Shown here: positions 7,792 to 15,975 of the stretch, piece after piece
Position numbering within the stretch: the first letter of the stretch is position 1
How the letters are laid out: the number at the start of each line of letters is the position of its first letter
Assembly: GCF_003063475.1 (NCBI RefSeq)
Contig: NZ_NESP01000002.1
Span: forward strand, 62,001 to 126,000
Source: Limnohabitans curvus
GTDB lineage: Bacteria; Pseudomonadota; Gammaproteobacteria; Burkholderiales; Burkholderiaceae_C
DNA: 64,000 bases
Direction of reading: 5' to 3'
Translations under genes and position numbers: made by a program
Notes under the pieces: model-generated
Told to the model about the DNA's origin: nothing
The model's database searches: none
Seen by the model: the letters and a program-made list of their open reading frames with translations, nothing else

Positions 7792-7990
7792 TCAAAATTC
7801 ACCTGTGCTGAGTTTGATAGTGCCGCGACCAAAGCGGCTGTTTAGTCCGTCAATGGCACGCATCAGCTTTGTGTCACTGGTCGTCACAGGCTCAAGTAAA
7901 TCAGCTTGCACAACACCAACGGGTGAAATGTCGCCCAGCTTGATGCCACCATGCAGGGTCTGTTTTGCAGCGCTTGCGGTCCATCGACTC
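7792..7990 (-). pseudogene. umuC: umuC-like Y-family polymerase, C-terminal remnant
   Basis: Minus-strand translation ends with SDTKLMRAIDGLNSRFGRGTIKL, preceded by GDISPVGVVQADLLEP. This is the extreme C-terminal signature of UmuC/ImpB-type error-prone polymerases (DUF4113 region). No catalytic domain is present; upstream the frame degenerates. Plasmids and integrative elements of this host group often carry umuDC, so this is a decayed copy at the left border of the GC-rich module. Confidence 0.7.
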
Positions 7991-8194
7991 GACCAACTCA
8001 GAGACCAGAAGCCGACGCTCAGCGTTGAAGGTGATCTGCGAGCGGCGACATTGCGCGAGGACTTGGCGATCCAGCGCCAGTTGTCCAGAGGCTTTTCGCC
8101 GGAAGCGGCTTCCAGACGCTCAGGCGTAATCTGTTGTTAGCAACAATTTGCTACTATCTTCCCAAAAAGGGCGGACACCGCCATACGGAGGTAT

Positions 8195-9952
8195 ATGGCT
8201 GTGCCTGTATTCATCAGTGACGTCGAGCATGTTCTTGCTTTGCGGGGTCTGGAGACTCCCGATTTGGCGATGCTCCAGGCAACGCATCAGAGCTACCGTG
8301 CGCTGCTTCTTCAGCCGTCGGGGCCCATCTTCGCAGACACCAAGCGGATTGGCCACCTAGACCTGGCTGCCGCCGCCATCCGGGCGGACAGCTTCCTTGC
8401 AATGGCTGCGGAGCGCGGCGACCAGCTTGTGGTCACACCTGAGTACTTCCTTCCGGTTAGTTCGCTGGCGAAGGCGGCGCAGGGTGGGCCCTTCCCCGCT
8501 GAGGGCGCTATCTGGGTGCTTGGGTGCGAAAGCATGACGCCCGTTCAGCTCGCCAGCTTCAAGGAGGAGTGCGCCGGGCATTGCGTCGTCATCTACGAAG
8601 AGGACCCGACTCCGGCAGTTCAGGGCAACTACTTCGACCCTGTCGCCTACTGCTTCGTAACCCGGGCCGCCGACAAGAACTTCAAGCGGGTCGTCTTGTT
8701 CCAGTTCAAGACCGCGCCGTCACGCGACGATCATGGCTTTGAGAACAAGCAATTGCGCTGCGGCCGCGCCATTTACCGGTTCCAGGGCAAAGACGGCTAC
8801 ATCAAGCTTTCGACAATCATCTGCTCGGACGCGCTGGACCTTGGTGAGGACGCTGATGCGAACAAGAAGTTATCGGACAGAACCGTTCTCATCCATATCC
8901 AGCTGAACCCGAAGCCCAAGCACACAGACTACCGGCGGTACCGCAATGAGGTTTTCCGGCGCACTCCGGGCGCGACCGACTGCGACATCATCTGCTTAAA
9001 CTGGGCTCACAACGTCGTCCAACACGACTCGCCTGCCCTCGCAAACGCCTGGAAAAACGAGAGCGGTTCTGCGTGGTATGTGCCCGAGCGTCGCTGCTCA
9101 GTGAAGGATGACGAGGTTGCCAACAATGAGGCCAAGGGCCTGTACTACACCTGGCATGAGAAGCGGCGCCACGTCTTGCACTTCCACTACGATGAGGCCG
9201 TTTTCGCGCTGATTGTTCCCAAAGTCATGCAGGATGGCCCGGCGGTCCATGACGTGCTCATCGGGCCACAGCTAGATGCGCGCTTCGCCTGGGACGTCGA
9301 CGCTGATGCATGGTTGGCAAGCACGAGCTGTCCGGAAACCGGGTGGAGCGACGTCATCAACGCCAACCCTGAAGTCACCGCAGCGTTCCAAAACCTGCAG
9401 AACATCGCGAAGCGGCTGCACATCGAGCGGGCCATCTCGCTTTCATGTGGTCCTCACAGCATGAAGGACCAATGGCACCGCGTGGACAACCTAGACGTGT
9501 GCCGAATCCCAGAGTCTGAAGTCGTAGCCCGTGCCACCCTTCATCTTGACCGCGACGTCGCAGCCTCCGAGGAACGTCATAAACGCATAACCCGCGTTGC
9601 GATCTTGGGACACATCCTTCAGACGGAGACATTGCCCCCGCAAATCAAGGACCTTGCCGGTGGCGATGCCTCGATAACGTGGTCTCCCGACTCTCCCAAC
9701 ACCAATGTCATCAAGTTTGGTGCGCGTCCCGCACTGGTAGCCTACCTCGGCGATAACCCGCCGATGGATTTAGTCAAGCGTATTGGCGAGAACGCGTTCG
9801 AGCTCCTGCGAAAAGAAAACAAGGGCCACAAAGACCGCGTGGCCATCTGCTATCGCACGGTCGCTGGCGTCACGAAGTTCGCCGACATCAAGCAGCAGAC
9901 TGACATTACATACGATGGAAGCAGCATGGCGTCCATCACAGGGGGCCAGTGA
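8195..9952 (+). CDS. Nitrilase-fold protein, first gene of ATPase module
   Basis: The 585-residue product has a carbon-nitrogen-hydrolase-like N-terminal half with a plausible Glu-Lys-Cys triad: E83 in VVTPEYF, K172 in LFQFKTAPS and C210 in TIICSDAL, with the usual spacing and local motifs. The C-terminal ~280 residues are unassigned and could bind a partner or target. The annotated ATG has GGAGG only 3 bases upstream, so the GTG at 8201 (9 bases from it) may be the true start. The next gene begins 1 base after its stop, so the two are coupled. Base composition is clearly more GC-rich than the flanks, indicating transfer. Nitrilase domains occur as effectors in some anti-phage proteins, such as the RT-nitrilase of DRT type 1. 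The substrate is unknown. Confidence 0.75.
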   Translation: MAVPVFISDVEHVLALRGLETPDLAMLQATHQSYRALLLQPSGPIFADTKRIGHLDLAAAAIRADSFLAMAAERGDQLVVTPEYFLPVSSLAKAAQGGPFPAEGAIWVLGCESMTPVQLASFKEECAGHCVVIYEEDPTPAVQGNYFDPVAYCFVTRAADKNFKRVVLFQFKTAPSRDDHGFENKQLRCGRAIYRFQGKDGYIKLSTIICSDALDLGEDADANKKLSDRTVLIHIQLNPKPKHTDYRRYRNEVFRRTPGATDCDIICLNWAHNVVQHDSPALANAWKNESGSAWYVPERRCSVKDDEVANNEAKGLYYTWHEKRRHVLHFHYDEAVFALIVPKVMQDGPAVHDVLIGPQLDARFAWDVDADAWLASTSCPETGWSDVINANPEVTAAFQNLQNIAKRLHIERAISLSCGPHSMKDQWHRVDNLDVCRIPESEVVARATLHLDRDVAASEERHKRITRVAILGHILQTETLPPQIKDLAGGDASITWSPDSPNTNVIKFGARPALVAYLGDNPPMDLVKRIGENAFELLRKENKGHKDRVAICYRTVAGVTKFADIKQQTDITYDGSSMASITGGQ

Positions 9953-9953
9953 C

Positions 9954-12900
9954 ATGCCTGAAATGCAAGCTTCGCGTAAAGCGCTGTCTCACCTTCTGGT
10001 TGGGCTTCATGACGTCGACGATTCGGTCGTGCGTGGTGAGAAGAAGCTGGGTGAGCAGACCTACGCTGTTGCCTACGTGGACTTCGCTGATGAAGTGGTG
10101 GAGCGCTCACTCCACCTGCGCGACTTCCAGGAACGCATCCTCGCTGACGACTTCTTTGACGCACCAGGCGACTTGCGCTGGAACAAGTACCTCTACATCG
10201 TCGCTGGCCCCAACTCAAAGTCGAACCCTCAATTTGCTGCTGCAAAGGCTGCAATCGAGGCTGACAAGGACTACGCGCGTAAGCGTGTCATCTCGCAGGA
10301 CGACCTCGAATCCCTGCTGGGAGGGCCAAAGCTATTCGAGGCAGCGGAGCACGGCAGCACATATGACGTGCTAACGGACTGGCGGCAACGACTGTCAGCG
10401 GCTGGGCTCGAGCTATTGCTCGACGCACCTACCCCTCGCACTACCGTGGTGGAGAAGATTTCCCAGCGTGCAGCAGGCGCGGCTTCTAACGGGAAGCAGC
10501 AGGTGAAGGAGCTGAACGCCTCCGACATGCCGCTGGCAATGGCAAAGCTGCGCAGCCTGAACATTGCTGCGTTCCGGCCGATACACAACGGAAAGAGCTA
10601 TGACTTCGGTGACGTCACGCTGCTCATAGGCGCGAACGGAAGCGGGAAAACATCTCTGCTCGAGGCTGTCGAGTATTTCTACTGCGGAAACAACCGCAGA
10701 AGCACTGCTGTTGGGCCAGTTCGTCTCAAAGGAAAGCTGCAGCCAAGCGCGGGCGGAAGCCTCGTCGAACTCTCATCCACAGCAGATGGTCCTCGCATCA
10801 AGGCTCGAAATCTTGCTTGGTACAACCGCAAGGAGTACAACGTTGCTGACATCGTTGACAGCTTCTCGCTCTACAACTTCCTCGACACCGATGCCGCATA
10901 TCGCCTGTCCGGCAACCTGAAGCCGGATGACATCACGAATGAGTTGAGCCGCTTGTTGGTGGGCTCGTCAGTTGCTACGACGTTCGACTACTTGCAAAAG
11001 ATTCGCGCCGACATCGACAAGGCCTGGGACAAGGCTCAGCGCCGCGCCGATGGGCTGCAGGCGGAGCTGACCGTTTTCGAGCGGCGGCTGAAGGAGCTTC
11101 AAGCCAAGCCCTCCACGGCGAAAACACTGACGGACGCGTATCGCGCCGCGCTTGCAGGCCTCGGTTGGCAGAGGCTAGTTGAGGCTGGCGTGCCCACGCC
11201 GAAGGAAGGTCGGGGGCTTCTCGCCGCGCTGGCACACGTGCAAGCGTTGATCTCCCTTGGGGGCGCAGCGCGAACCATCAAGGATGTCGAGCATCGCTCG
11301 GCGCAACTGGAAGCTGCAGTCAGCAATGCAAAGCCAGTAAACAGGCAGCTCGTTGAGACCATCGAGCATGAGAAGCGACTCGTCTCGAAGATGGAGGCCC
11401 TTGAATCCAACGTCAAAAACTTGGACCGGTGGATTGCGTATGAGTCCGCGGGTTTTCATGACGTGCGCCGGCGATACAAGTCGGCCCGCGAAGTCTCGGA
11501 ACAGCTGGCCACACGCCTTGGAGGTCTGGTCGCCGGCGATCTGCCCGAGGTGCCGCCGCAGTACGCCACTCTTCAACTGCAAGCCGCCGAGCAGGCTGCT
11601 TGCGAAGCAGCCACTGCTGCCCACGCGAGGTTCACCCGCGCTCAGCAAGCCCTAGACCTTCACGGCAAGGTCGCGTCGGCCCGCGCTGCTGCGGCCGCGA
11701 AGCTGAAAGACGCGGCGAAGGAAGCGCTCAAGTCGTCGGAGAGCGCGGACGTGTGCCCGGTCTGCCGCACGGTGCATGCCAGCGGCGCGTTGATGCACCT
11801 CATCGAGGAGCTCACCTCAGGGCCGCAGACCACCGAGGAGGTCAAGGGACTTGCGGAGTCTCTACGCCTGGCGGGGGATGAGGCGAGCGAGGCACGGCGA
11901 TGGGCCGATGCTGTTGAACTCAGTCAGAAGTTTGCAGCGCAGTTGCAGCTGAAGGGGACCACGGCCCAGGAGATCCTTGAAGAACTGGTTGGACTGCGCG
12001 AGCGGGCCAATCAAGCGCAGCTGGAGCTGCAGCGCGTCAAAAGGGAAGGGCAGGACCTTGGCAACGCGGGCTTCTCCAGCAACGAAGCCGATTTGGTGTG
12101 GGACCGAATCGCTGGGCTATTCGAGCTCGAATCACGCAATCTCACCGCCGACATTGCGTCGGGCGAGCGGCGGTGTCAGTCGGACGCAGTGGAAGAGACG
12201 CGAAAGGCTTTGGGTGAGTGCCGCAGCAACATGGGAGGTTTTGTTGAATCCATCCGGGGCTTCGCGCGGTCTGTCGTCGTTGACGGCTGGGTGACGCGCG
12301 TCGAGCCAAGCGGCACCTTCGCGTCGCTTGTTGCGCTGCAAGACGAGTTCCTTGCTGCTACAACCAATGCTGCTGGGCTTCGTTCCTACCTTGCTGTCGA
12401 CGACGATAATCCGCTCGTCGAGGTTCAGGCACGCATCGCAGCCGTGGCCTCCGCGTTCAAGCACGCTGACGAAGCGTCGCGTAGCGATTCGGAGAGATCG
12501 GCAGAGCAGCGGGACCTGCCGAAGAAGATTCAGGACTGGAATCTCAGCCTAGGGAAGCATCGCAGCGAGGAGAGGGCGCTCCTAGAAGCCGGCAAGGTAT
12601 TGGATGACCTCATTGAAAACGCTTCTCTGGAGAACGCAACGAGGGAGGCGCTTGATGCCATCGGTGACCAAATCAATGAAGTGTTCTCGCGCATCCACTC
12701 GCCGCGAGAGTACGAGTACGTCGGTAACCCGAGTGTTCTTCTTCGGACCGCGGATGGTCATGACCCCCGCACGCTGGACCAGGTCAGCACCGGGCAGCGC
12801 GCAGCATTTGCTTTGTCCATTTTCCTTGCCAGGAATCGAACGGCCGAGTCGGCGCCTCCGGTCCTGCTCATCGACGACCCTATCGCGCACATCGACGACC

Positions 12901-13091
12901 TCAACGCGCTGTCTTTCCTTGACTACCTGCGCGACTTGGCTGTGAACTCGGGTCGGCAAATCTTCTTTGCCACCGCAGACACACGAGTGGCATCTCTGTT
13001 TTCAAAGAAGTTCAGCTTCCTGGGAGAGTCCTTTAAGACCATCAGTCTGGTGCGCAGCCCGCAGGTTGAGCAAGCCGCTGCGGCAGGCTGA
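9954..13091 (+). CDS. SMC/Rad50-like ATPase with zinc-hook motif
   Basis: The 1045-residue product has an N-terminal domain of about 190 residues (WNKYLYIVAGP ... EADKDYARKRVIS), reminiscent of the middle-component domains of ABC three-component conflict systems. An ABC ATPase follows: Walker A GANGSGKT at 226-233, long coiled coils broken by CPVC at 601-604 (zinc-hook-like), signature STGQRAAFALS near 945-955, Walker B LLIDDP at 971-976 and a D-loop-like AHIDDLNALSFLD. Longer frames start upstream inside gene 1; I chose the ATG 1 base after the gene 1 stop. It is probably a DNA- or damage-sensing ATPase controlling the nitrilase-like partner. It could also be a repair ATPase. Confidence 0.8.
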   Translation: MPEMQASRKALSHLLVGLHDVDDSVVRGEKKLGEQTYAVAYVDFADEVVERSLHLRDFQERILADDFFDAPGDLRWNKYLYIVAGPNSKSNPQFAAAKAAIEADKDYARKRVISQDDLESLLGGPKLFEAAEHGSTYDVLTDWRQRLSAAGLELLLDAPTPRTTVVEKISQRAAGAASNGKQQVKELNASDMPLAMAKLRSLNIAAFRPIHNGKSYDFGDVTLLIGANGSGKTSLLEAVEYFYCGNNRRSTAVGPVRLKGKLQPSAGGSLVELSSTADGPRIKARNLAWYNRKEYNVADIVDSFSLYNFLDTDAAYRLSGNLKPDDITNELSRLLVGSSVATTFDYLQKIRADIDKAWDKAQRRADGLQAELTVFERRLKELQAKPSTAKTLTDAYRAALAGLGWQRLVEAGVPTPKEGRGLLAALAHVQALISLGGAARTIKDVEHRSAQLEAAVSNAKPVNRQLVETIEHEKRLVSKMEALESNVKNLDRWIAYESAGFHDVRRRYKSAREVSEQLATRLGGLVAGDLPEVPPQYATLQLQAAEQAACEAATAAHARFTRAQQALDLHGKVASARAAAAAKLKDAAKEALKSSESADVCPVCRTVHASGALMHLIEELTSGPQTTEEVKGLAESLRLAGDEASEARRWADAVELSQKFAAQLQLKGTTAQEILEELVGLRERANQAQLELQRVKREGQDLGNAGFSSNEADLVWDRIAGLFELESRNLTADIASGERRCQSDAVEETRKALGECRSNMGGFVESIRGFARSVVVDGWVTRVEPSGTFASLVALQDEFLAATTNAAGLRSYLAVDDDNPLVEVQARIAAVASAFKHADEASRSDSERSAEQRDLPKKIQDWNLSLGKHRSEERALLEAGKVLDDLIENASLENATREALDAIGDQINEVFSRIHSPREYEYVGNPSVLLRTADGHDPRTLDQVSTGQRAAFALSIFLARNRTAESAPPVLLIDDPIAHIDDLNALSFLDYLRDLAVNSGRQIFFATADTRVASLFSKKFSFLGESFKTISLVRSPQVEQAAAAG

Positions 13092-13107
13092 CGCCCTTTG
13101 CGGGGCG
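13092..13107 (+). terminator. Short hairpin after the module
   Basis: A 5-bp GC stem (CGCCC/GGGCG, 6-base loop) starts right after the stop of the ATPase gene. No T-run follows, so it is a weak terminator candidate only. Confidence 0.3.
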
Positions 13108-13440
13108 CGTTGCTAGACGCAGCGCAGTGCAAGGCCGCGGCTGGGCGTCAAGATAGTTCGGCGGTGCTATCGGAGGTGCCGGGTCCGCGCGTGAAGGTTG
13201 TTGATTTCTTTCACCGTCCAGCTGTGTGCGCAAGGGCAAAGGCGTCAATAAGCCGGAGTCCTCGCTCGCGTTCGTCAGGGCTCAGTTGTCGAGCAATGAG
13301 GTGCCAGCAAGCAGTCTCTGGTGAACTTCCGCTACCAGCCTGTAAGTCAGTCGTGATTATTGAAATGTGTATGCAGAACTCAGACCCATTGCTACCTTAA
13401 GTCTTGCTGCATGCGTTAGGACTCATGGGCGGCACCTAAC

Positions 13441-13458
13441 GGGGTGCAAAAGCACCCC
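13441..13458. terminator. 7-bp stem, AAAA loop
   Basis: GGGGTGC and GCACCCC pair around AAAA, followed by TTAAACGTTCCTTTGTTTT on the plus strand. It may end plus-strand transcripts from the nitrilase/ATPase module; the T-tract is imperfect. Confidence 0.4.
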
Positions 13459-13544
13459 TTAAACGTTCCTTTGTTTTGACCTTTCAACCATTAGTGGTTT
13501 CAACAAACGGTTGAAAAACTTCACGTATGTGATATTATTCGGCT

Positions 13545-13620
13545 GTTGCCCTTAGAGGCCATTGTGTATTTTCCCCTTGAGGGACCCGCGAAGCCCAGCT
13601 ATGCTGGGCTTTCGCCTTTC
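13545..13620 (+). ncRNA. Candidate small RNA (~75 nt)
   Basis: A sigma70-like promoter (TTGAAA at 13511, 16-base spacer, TATTAT at 13533) points at a short ORF-less stretch that ends in a strong hairpin (AGCCCAGC 13592-13599 paired with GCTGGGCT 13603-13610) followed by TTCGCCTTTCT. It converges on the MazF-like toxin gene, ending at its 3' end. The promoter and terminator are seen; the transcript is inferred. The hairpin alone could simply serve the toxin mRNA. Confidence 0.35.
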
Positions 13621-13624
13621 TAGC

Positions 13625-14083
13625 TTAGGTGTTTATAGCAGGCAGCAAACTAGCTGCGCTGATGGCCTTGATAACGGCCCGCTGAATCTTGTCAACACTC
13701 TCAAACGGAATTTTTGTCTCGTCGCGACCGTGGTTCGTTCTAGGACGGTTAAGTCGCAGCCTGCTGACTTGTTGCACCATGTCGGCTTTCGCCCATCGGA
13801 CGCTTTGCACAAAGTATTTCAACTCTGGTATTTCGCCCTCCGGTATTTCGACGTGCCAGCCTTTGTGTGTCTTTTGTAGATCGTGTGTTGTTGATAACGG
13901 AACCACCAAGCACGAAGTACCAGACACTTTTCCATTCAGCACGACCACCAGGCGGTTTTTAATCATTTCTGGCGGTATGTGGTGATCGGGCGCATTGGTC
14001 GGCTGGCCATTGGCGTCGAGTGTGTATTCACCGAAATTGCACTCAAGGACTTGCCCGACTTTAGGGCTGAAATTAATTGGCAT
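13625..14083 (-). CDS. PemK/MazF-family toxin-like protein
   Basis: The 152-residue product has the hallmarks of the PemK/MazF fold: RLVVVLNGKVSGTSCLVVPLST in the core strands and a later YFVQSVRWAKADMVQQVSRLRL segment. The family cleaves mRNA. It is longer than classical MazF (about 110 residues), with an N-terminal GQVLECNF...DHHIPPEMIKNR entry typical of this subfamily. The HTH gene ending 8 bases upstream would be its regulator or antitoxin, although it is not a classical MazE. Confidence 0.7.
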   Translation of the reverse strand: MPINFSPKVGQVLECNFGEYTLDANGQPTNAPDHHIPPEMIKNRLVVVLNGKVSGTSCLVVPLSTTHDLQKTHKGWHVEIPEGEIPELKYFVQSVRWAKADMVQQVSRLRLNRPRTNHGRDETKIPFESVDKIQRAVIKAISAASLLPAINT

Positions 14084-14091
14084 GTGTCACT

Positions 14092-14481
14092 TTAGAGTGT
14101 TGAGTTTTTTTCGAGCCAGGCTACGACAGTTTCAAATGTCCAGCGAGGACTTCGACCAATACGAACATCCGGCAGAGGAAATTCAATTTTCCCCTCTGCC
14201 ATGTTCAACGCCCCATCACTTAGTGCAGCACCCAAAGCGCCAATGCCCCCTGACGCGTCAGATAGGCCTATTCCAACTGTGCGCTGAAATCCTGTAGTTG
14301 TTGGTAATGGAAGACCTTGACGAGCTATAGCGCCTAGACCCCCCTCTGTCCGTGTTGAGGAATTTCTCACCCAGCGGTCAAATGTTGTGCGCGAAACACC
14401 CAGACGGCCACAGATATCCTCGGCTGTGAGTAGTTGAATCTCGCCAGCCACTATTTTTGAGTAAAGTTCATTAGCCACCAT
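14092..14481 (-). CDS. HTH regulator paired with MazF-like toxin
   Basis: The N-terminal residues 15-40 (LLTAEDICGRLGVSRTTFDRWVRN) form a helix-turn-helix. The C-terminus (LPDVRIGRSPRWTFETVVAWLEKN) resembles AlpA/excisionase-type DNA-binding proteins. GGAGG lies 4 bases upstream of the ATG. The gene ends 8 bases before the toxin gene. It is probably an autoregulator, and perhaps the antitoxin; the palindrome at 14496-14511 overlapping the leader would be its operator. Confidence 0.6.
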   Translation of the reverse strand: MVANELYSKIVAGEIQLLTAEDICGRLGVSRTTFDRWVRNSSTRTEGGLGAIARQGLPLPTTTGFQRTVGIGLSDASGGIGALGAALSDGALNMAEGKIEFPLPDVRIGRSPRWTFETVVAWLEKNSTL

Positions 14482-14495
14482 TAGCCTCCAAAATG

Positions 14496-14511
14496 ACCAC
14501 TTTAATGTGGT
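14496..14511. promoter_or_regulatory. Palindrome ACCAC-N6-GTGGT
   Basis: It sits 15-30 bases upstream of the HTH gene start. Related half-sites (TTTAAATGAG, TTTAATGG) follow up to 14545. It is a likely autoregulatory operator in an AT-rich promoter region. Confidence 0.45.
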
Positions 14512-14573
14512 TTAAATGAGTATAAATGGAGTTTAATGGTTTTTTTGGTGAAATTCAACTAGATCAAGAATTT

Positions 14574-14985
14574 TTATTTCAGCTTCGCCTCGATCTGTTT
14601 GAAAACGTCACGCCCTTCATCGTCTTTCGCGACGGCCATCAAGAATAGGCAGCGACCCCGGCTGGCTTTCTCCCATTGGTGGCCGATTTGATCTTTCTCG
14701 CGTGAATCGTCGTTGGTCTTGAGGTTTGCGCCTTTGTATTCAACGACAAGAAAGCGACCATCGTTCAGCTCGGCAACGAAGTCGGAATAAAAGTAGTCCG
14801 TCGAAGTTGGCAACCAGAACGAGAACTTCGGCTGACGTTCAATGTTGCGAACCCAATGCTTGACGGCTGTATGTGCGTCAATCGCTTGGGCGCATAGAAA
14901 CTCTTCTGCGGGGCGTCCATCTTTCGTCTTCTCATTCAACTCATGGATGACCGGGCACCCGTGTAACTGGCTACACATTCGCCAC
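14574..14985 (-). pseudogene. Type III restriction Res subunit, C-terminal remnant
   Basis: The frame encodes the end of a Res/helicase-nuclease subunit: FWLPTSTDYFYSDFVAELNDGRFLVVEYKG, a PD-(D/E)XK nuclease motif (D...E-x-K), then EKDQIGHQWEKASRGRCLFLMAV. The helicase domains are missing; upstream of about 14985 the DNA switches to an unrelated NHL fragment on the other strand. It is therefore a broken relic of a phage-defence gene. The exact junction cannot be fixed by eye. Confidence 0.7.
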
Positions 14986-15268
14986 CCCAACTTTCGTCGG
15001 CGGACTGACAAGCGCCGCGAATGGTGACATTTACTTCACTGACTCTCTGCGCGCCAAAACATATAAGTTCTTGGAAAACTCTATCCAGATGAGCACCGCA
15101 TCACCCTTCATCACAGCGCAAATTGCAGGAACGTCTTCGTCCGGCTCATCAGATGGCCCCGCAAGCACCGCCAAGTTTGCATTCCCACTCACTGGTATCG
15201 CCATAGGAACAAACGGAACCGTTTTTACTTCTGACAGCAGCAACCGAAAGATCCGAACCATTCGCTAA
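14985..15268 (+). pseudogene. NHL-repeat protein, C-terminal fragment
   Basis: The plus-strand frame reads GLTSAANGDIYFTDS ... GIAIGTNGTVFTSDSSNRKIRTI, two blades of an NHL beta-propeller. No start codon or signal peptide precedes it, and it begins where the restriction-gene remnant ends. It is similar in style to the propeller of the lipoprotein at 53455 but not the same sequence. Confidence 0.6.
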
Positions 15269-15286
15269 TCAAACAAGAGGCGTCAA

Positions 15287-15622
15287 ATGAAAAATCGAAT
15301 CATGAACTTCCTAGGCAATCTCCACGGCGTCGAACACATCCCACAACAAATGGTTTCCGGTCACCCCTCCTGCATGCTGATTTCATCAGGGCAAATTTTC
15401 TCCCTACCTCCGGGTCATGAATCTTGGGGGGCAGAAGATTTTGATTCGTTTGCAGTCGGATTGGGAACGCCCAACGCATTTACTTTGCGAGCAAGCAAGG
15501 TCATACGGTTACTGCTTACAGAACATGCCCGCCTAGTTTCAGCAGACTTAGGGACCAGCATCGCCCAAGAATTTAAAGATATAAAAAAACATCTAGAAGT
15601 TAAGACTGGGTATGCCCTATGA
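15287..15622 (+). CDS. Hypothetical protein (111 aa)
   Basis: It begins 18 bases after the NHL fragment with a modest GAGGCG ribosome-binding site. It is a soluble protein without recognised motifs (MKNRIMNFLGNLHGVEHIPQQM...). It may once have been co-transcribed with the NHL gene. Confidence 0.45.
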   Translation: MKNRIMNFLGNLHGVEHIPQQMVSGHPSCMLISSGQIFSLPPGHESWGAEDFDSFAVGLGTPNAFTLRASKVIRLLLTEHARLVSADLGTSIAQEFKDIKKHLEVKTGYAL

Positions 15623-15642
15623 CCGCTCCATCGACCAAAGGC

Positions 15643-15885
15643 CTACTTACCACTCTTCGTCCGGTTATCCAGCCGACAAAGCATTTGGCAGTTTTCGATG
15701 GTTGTCTTTCCACCCTTACTCCAAGGGATGATGTGATCTGCCTCCATTTCGCCAATCGCATAATTCTTTTCACATGCAGGGCAAACGCCCTTTTGGCGCT
15801 CATAGTTAACCATCTGAACGATTTGCTTTGCGGCCTTGTTTGGGTTTTTGGGTTTTTGGGTTTTATTGGCAAAATTTTCAACATC
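15643..15885 (-). pseudogene. HNH endonuclease domain, remnant
   Basis: An 80-codon frame with no start codon lies between two stops. It contains CPACEKNYAIGEMEADHIIP, then WSKGGKTTIENCQMLC and NRTKSGK. This is the C-terminal HNH nuclease of DUF262/GmrSD-like proteins: the D-H dyad, N and the CxxC zinc ligand are all present. The DUF262 part is missing, so it is a fragment of a second restriction-type gene near the type III relic. Confidence 0.65.
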
Positions 15886-15975
15886 CTACAAGGTTTAGCT
15901 CTTGGAACAGCCTCGCAGACTAAGCGCAATCGCCAAATTGAACGGCCACGCTTACACGCGTCTCACCCCATCCAC

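Noticed and set aside
9783..9953. Upstream extension of the ATPase gene
   Set aside because: It overlaps the nitrilase gene in another frame and has low-complexity Ser/Arg sequence; ATG 9954 is right after the stop of gene 1.
13410..13440. Integron attC-like inverted repeat (CGTTAGG...CCTAACG)
   Set aside because: The half-sites are in the wrong order for attC, and no integron integrase or cassette array is present.
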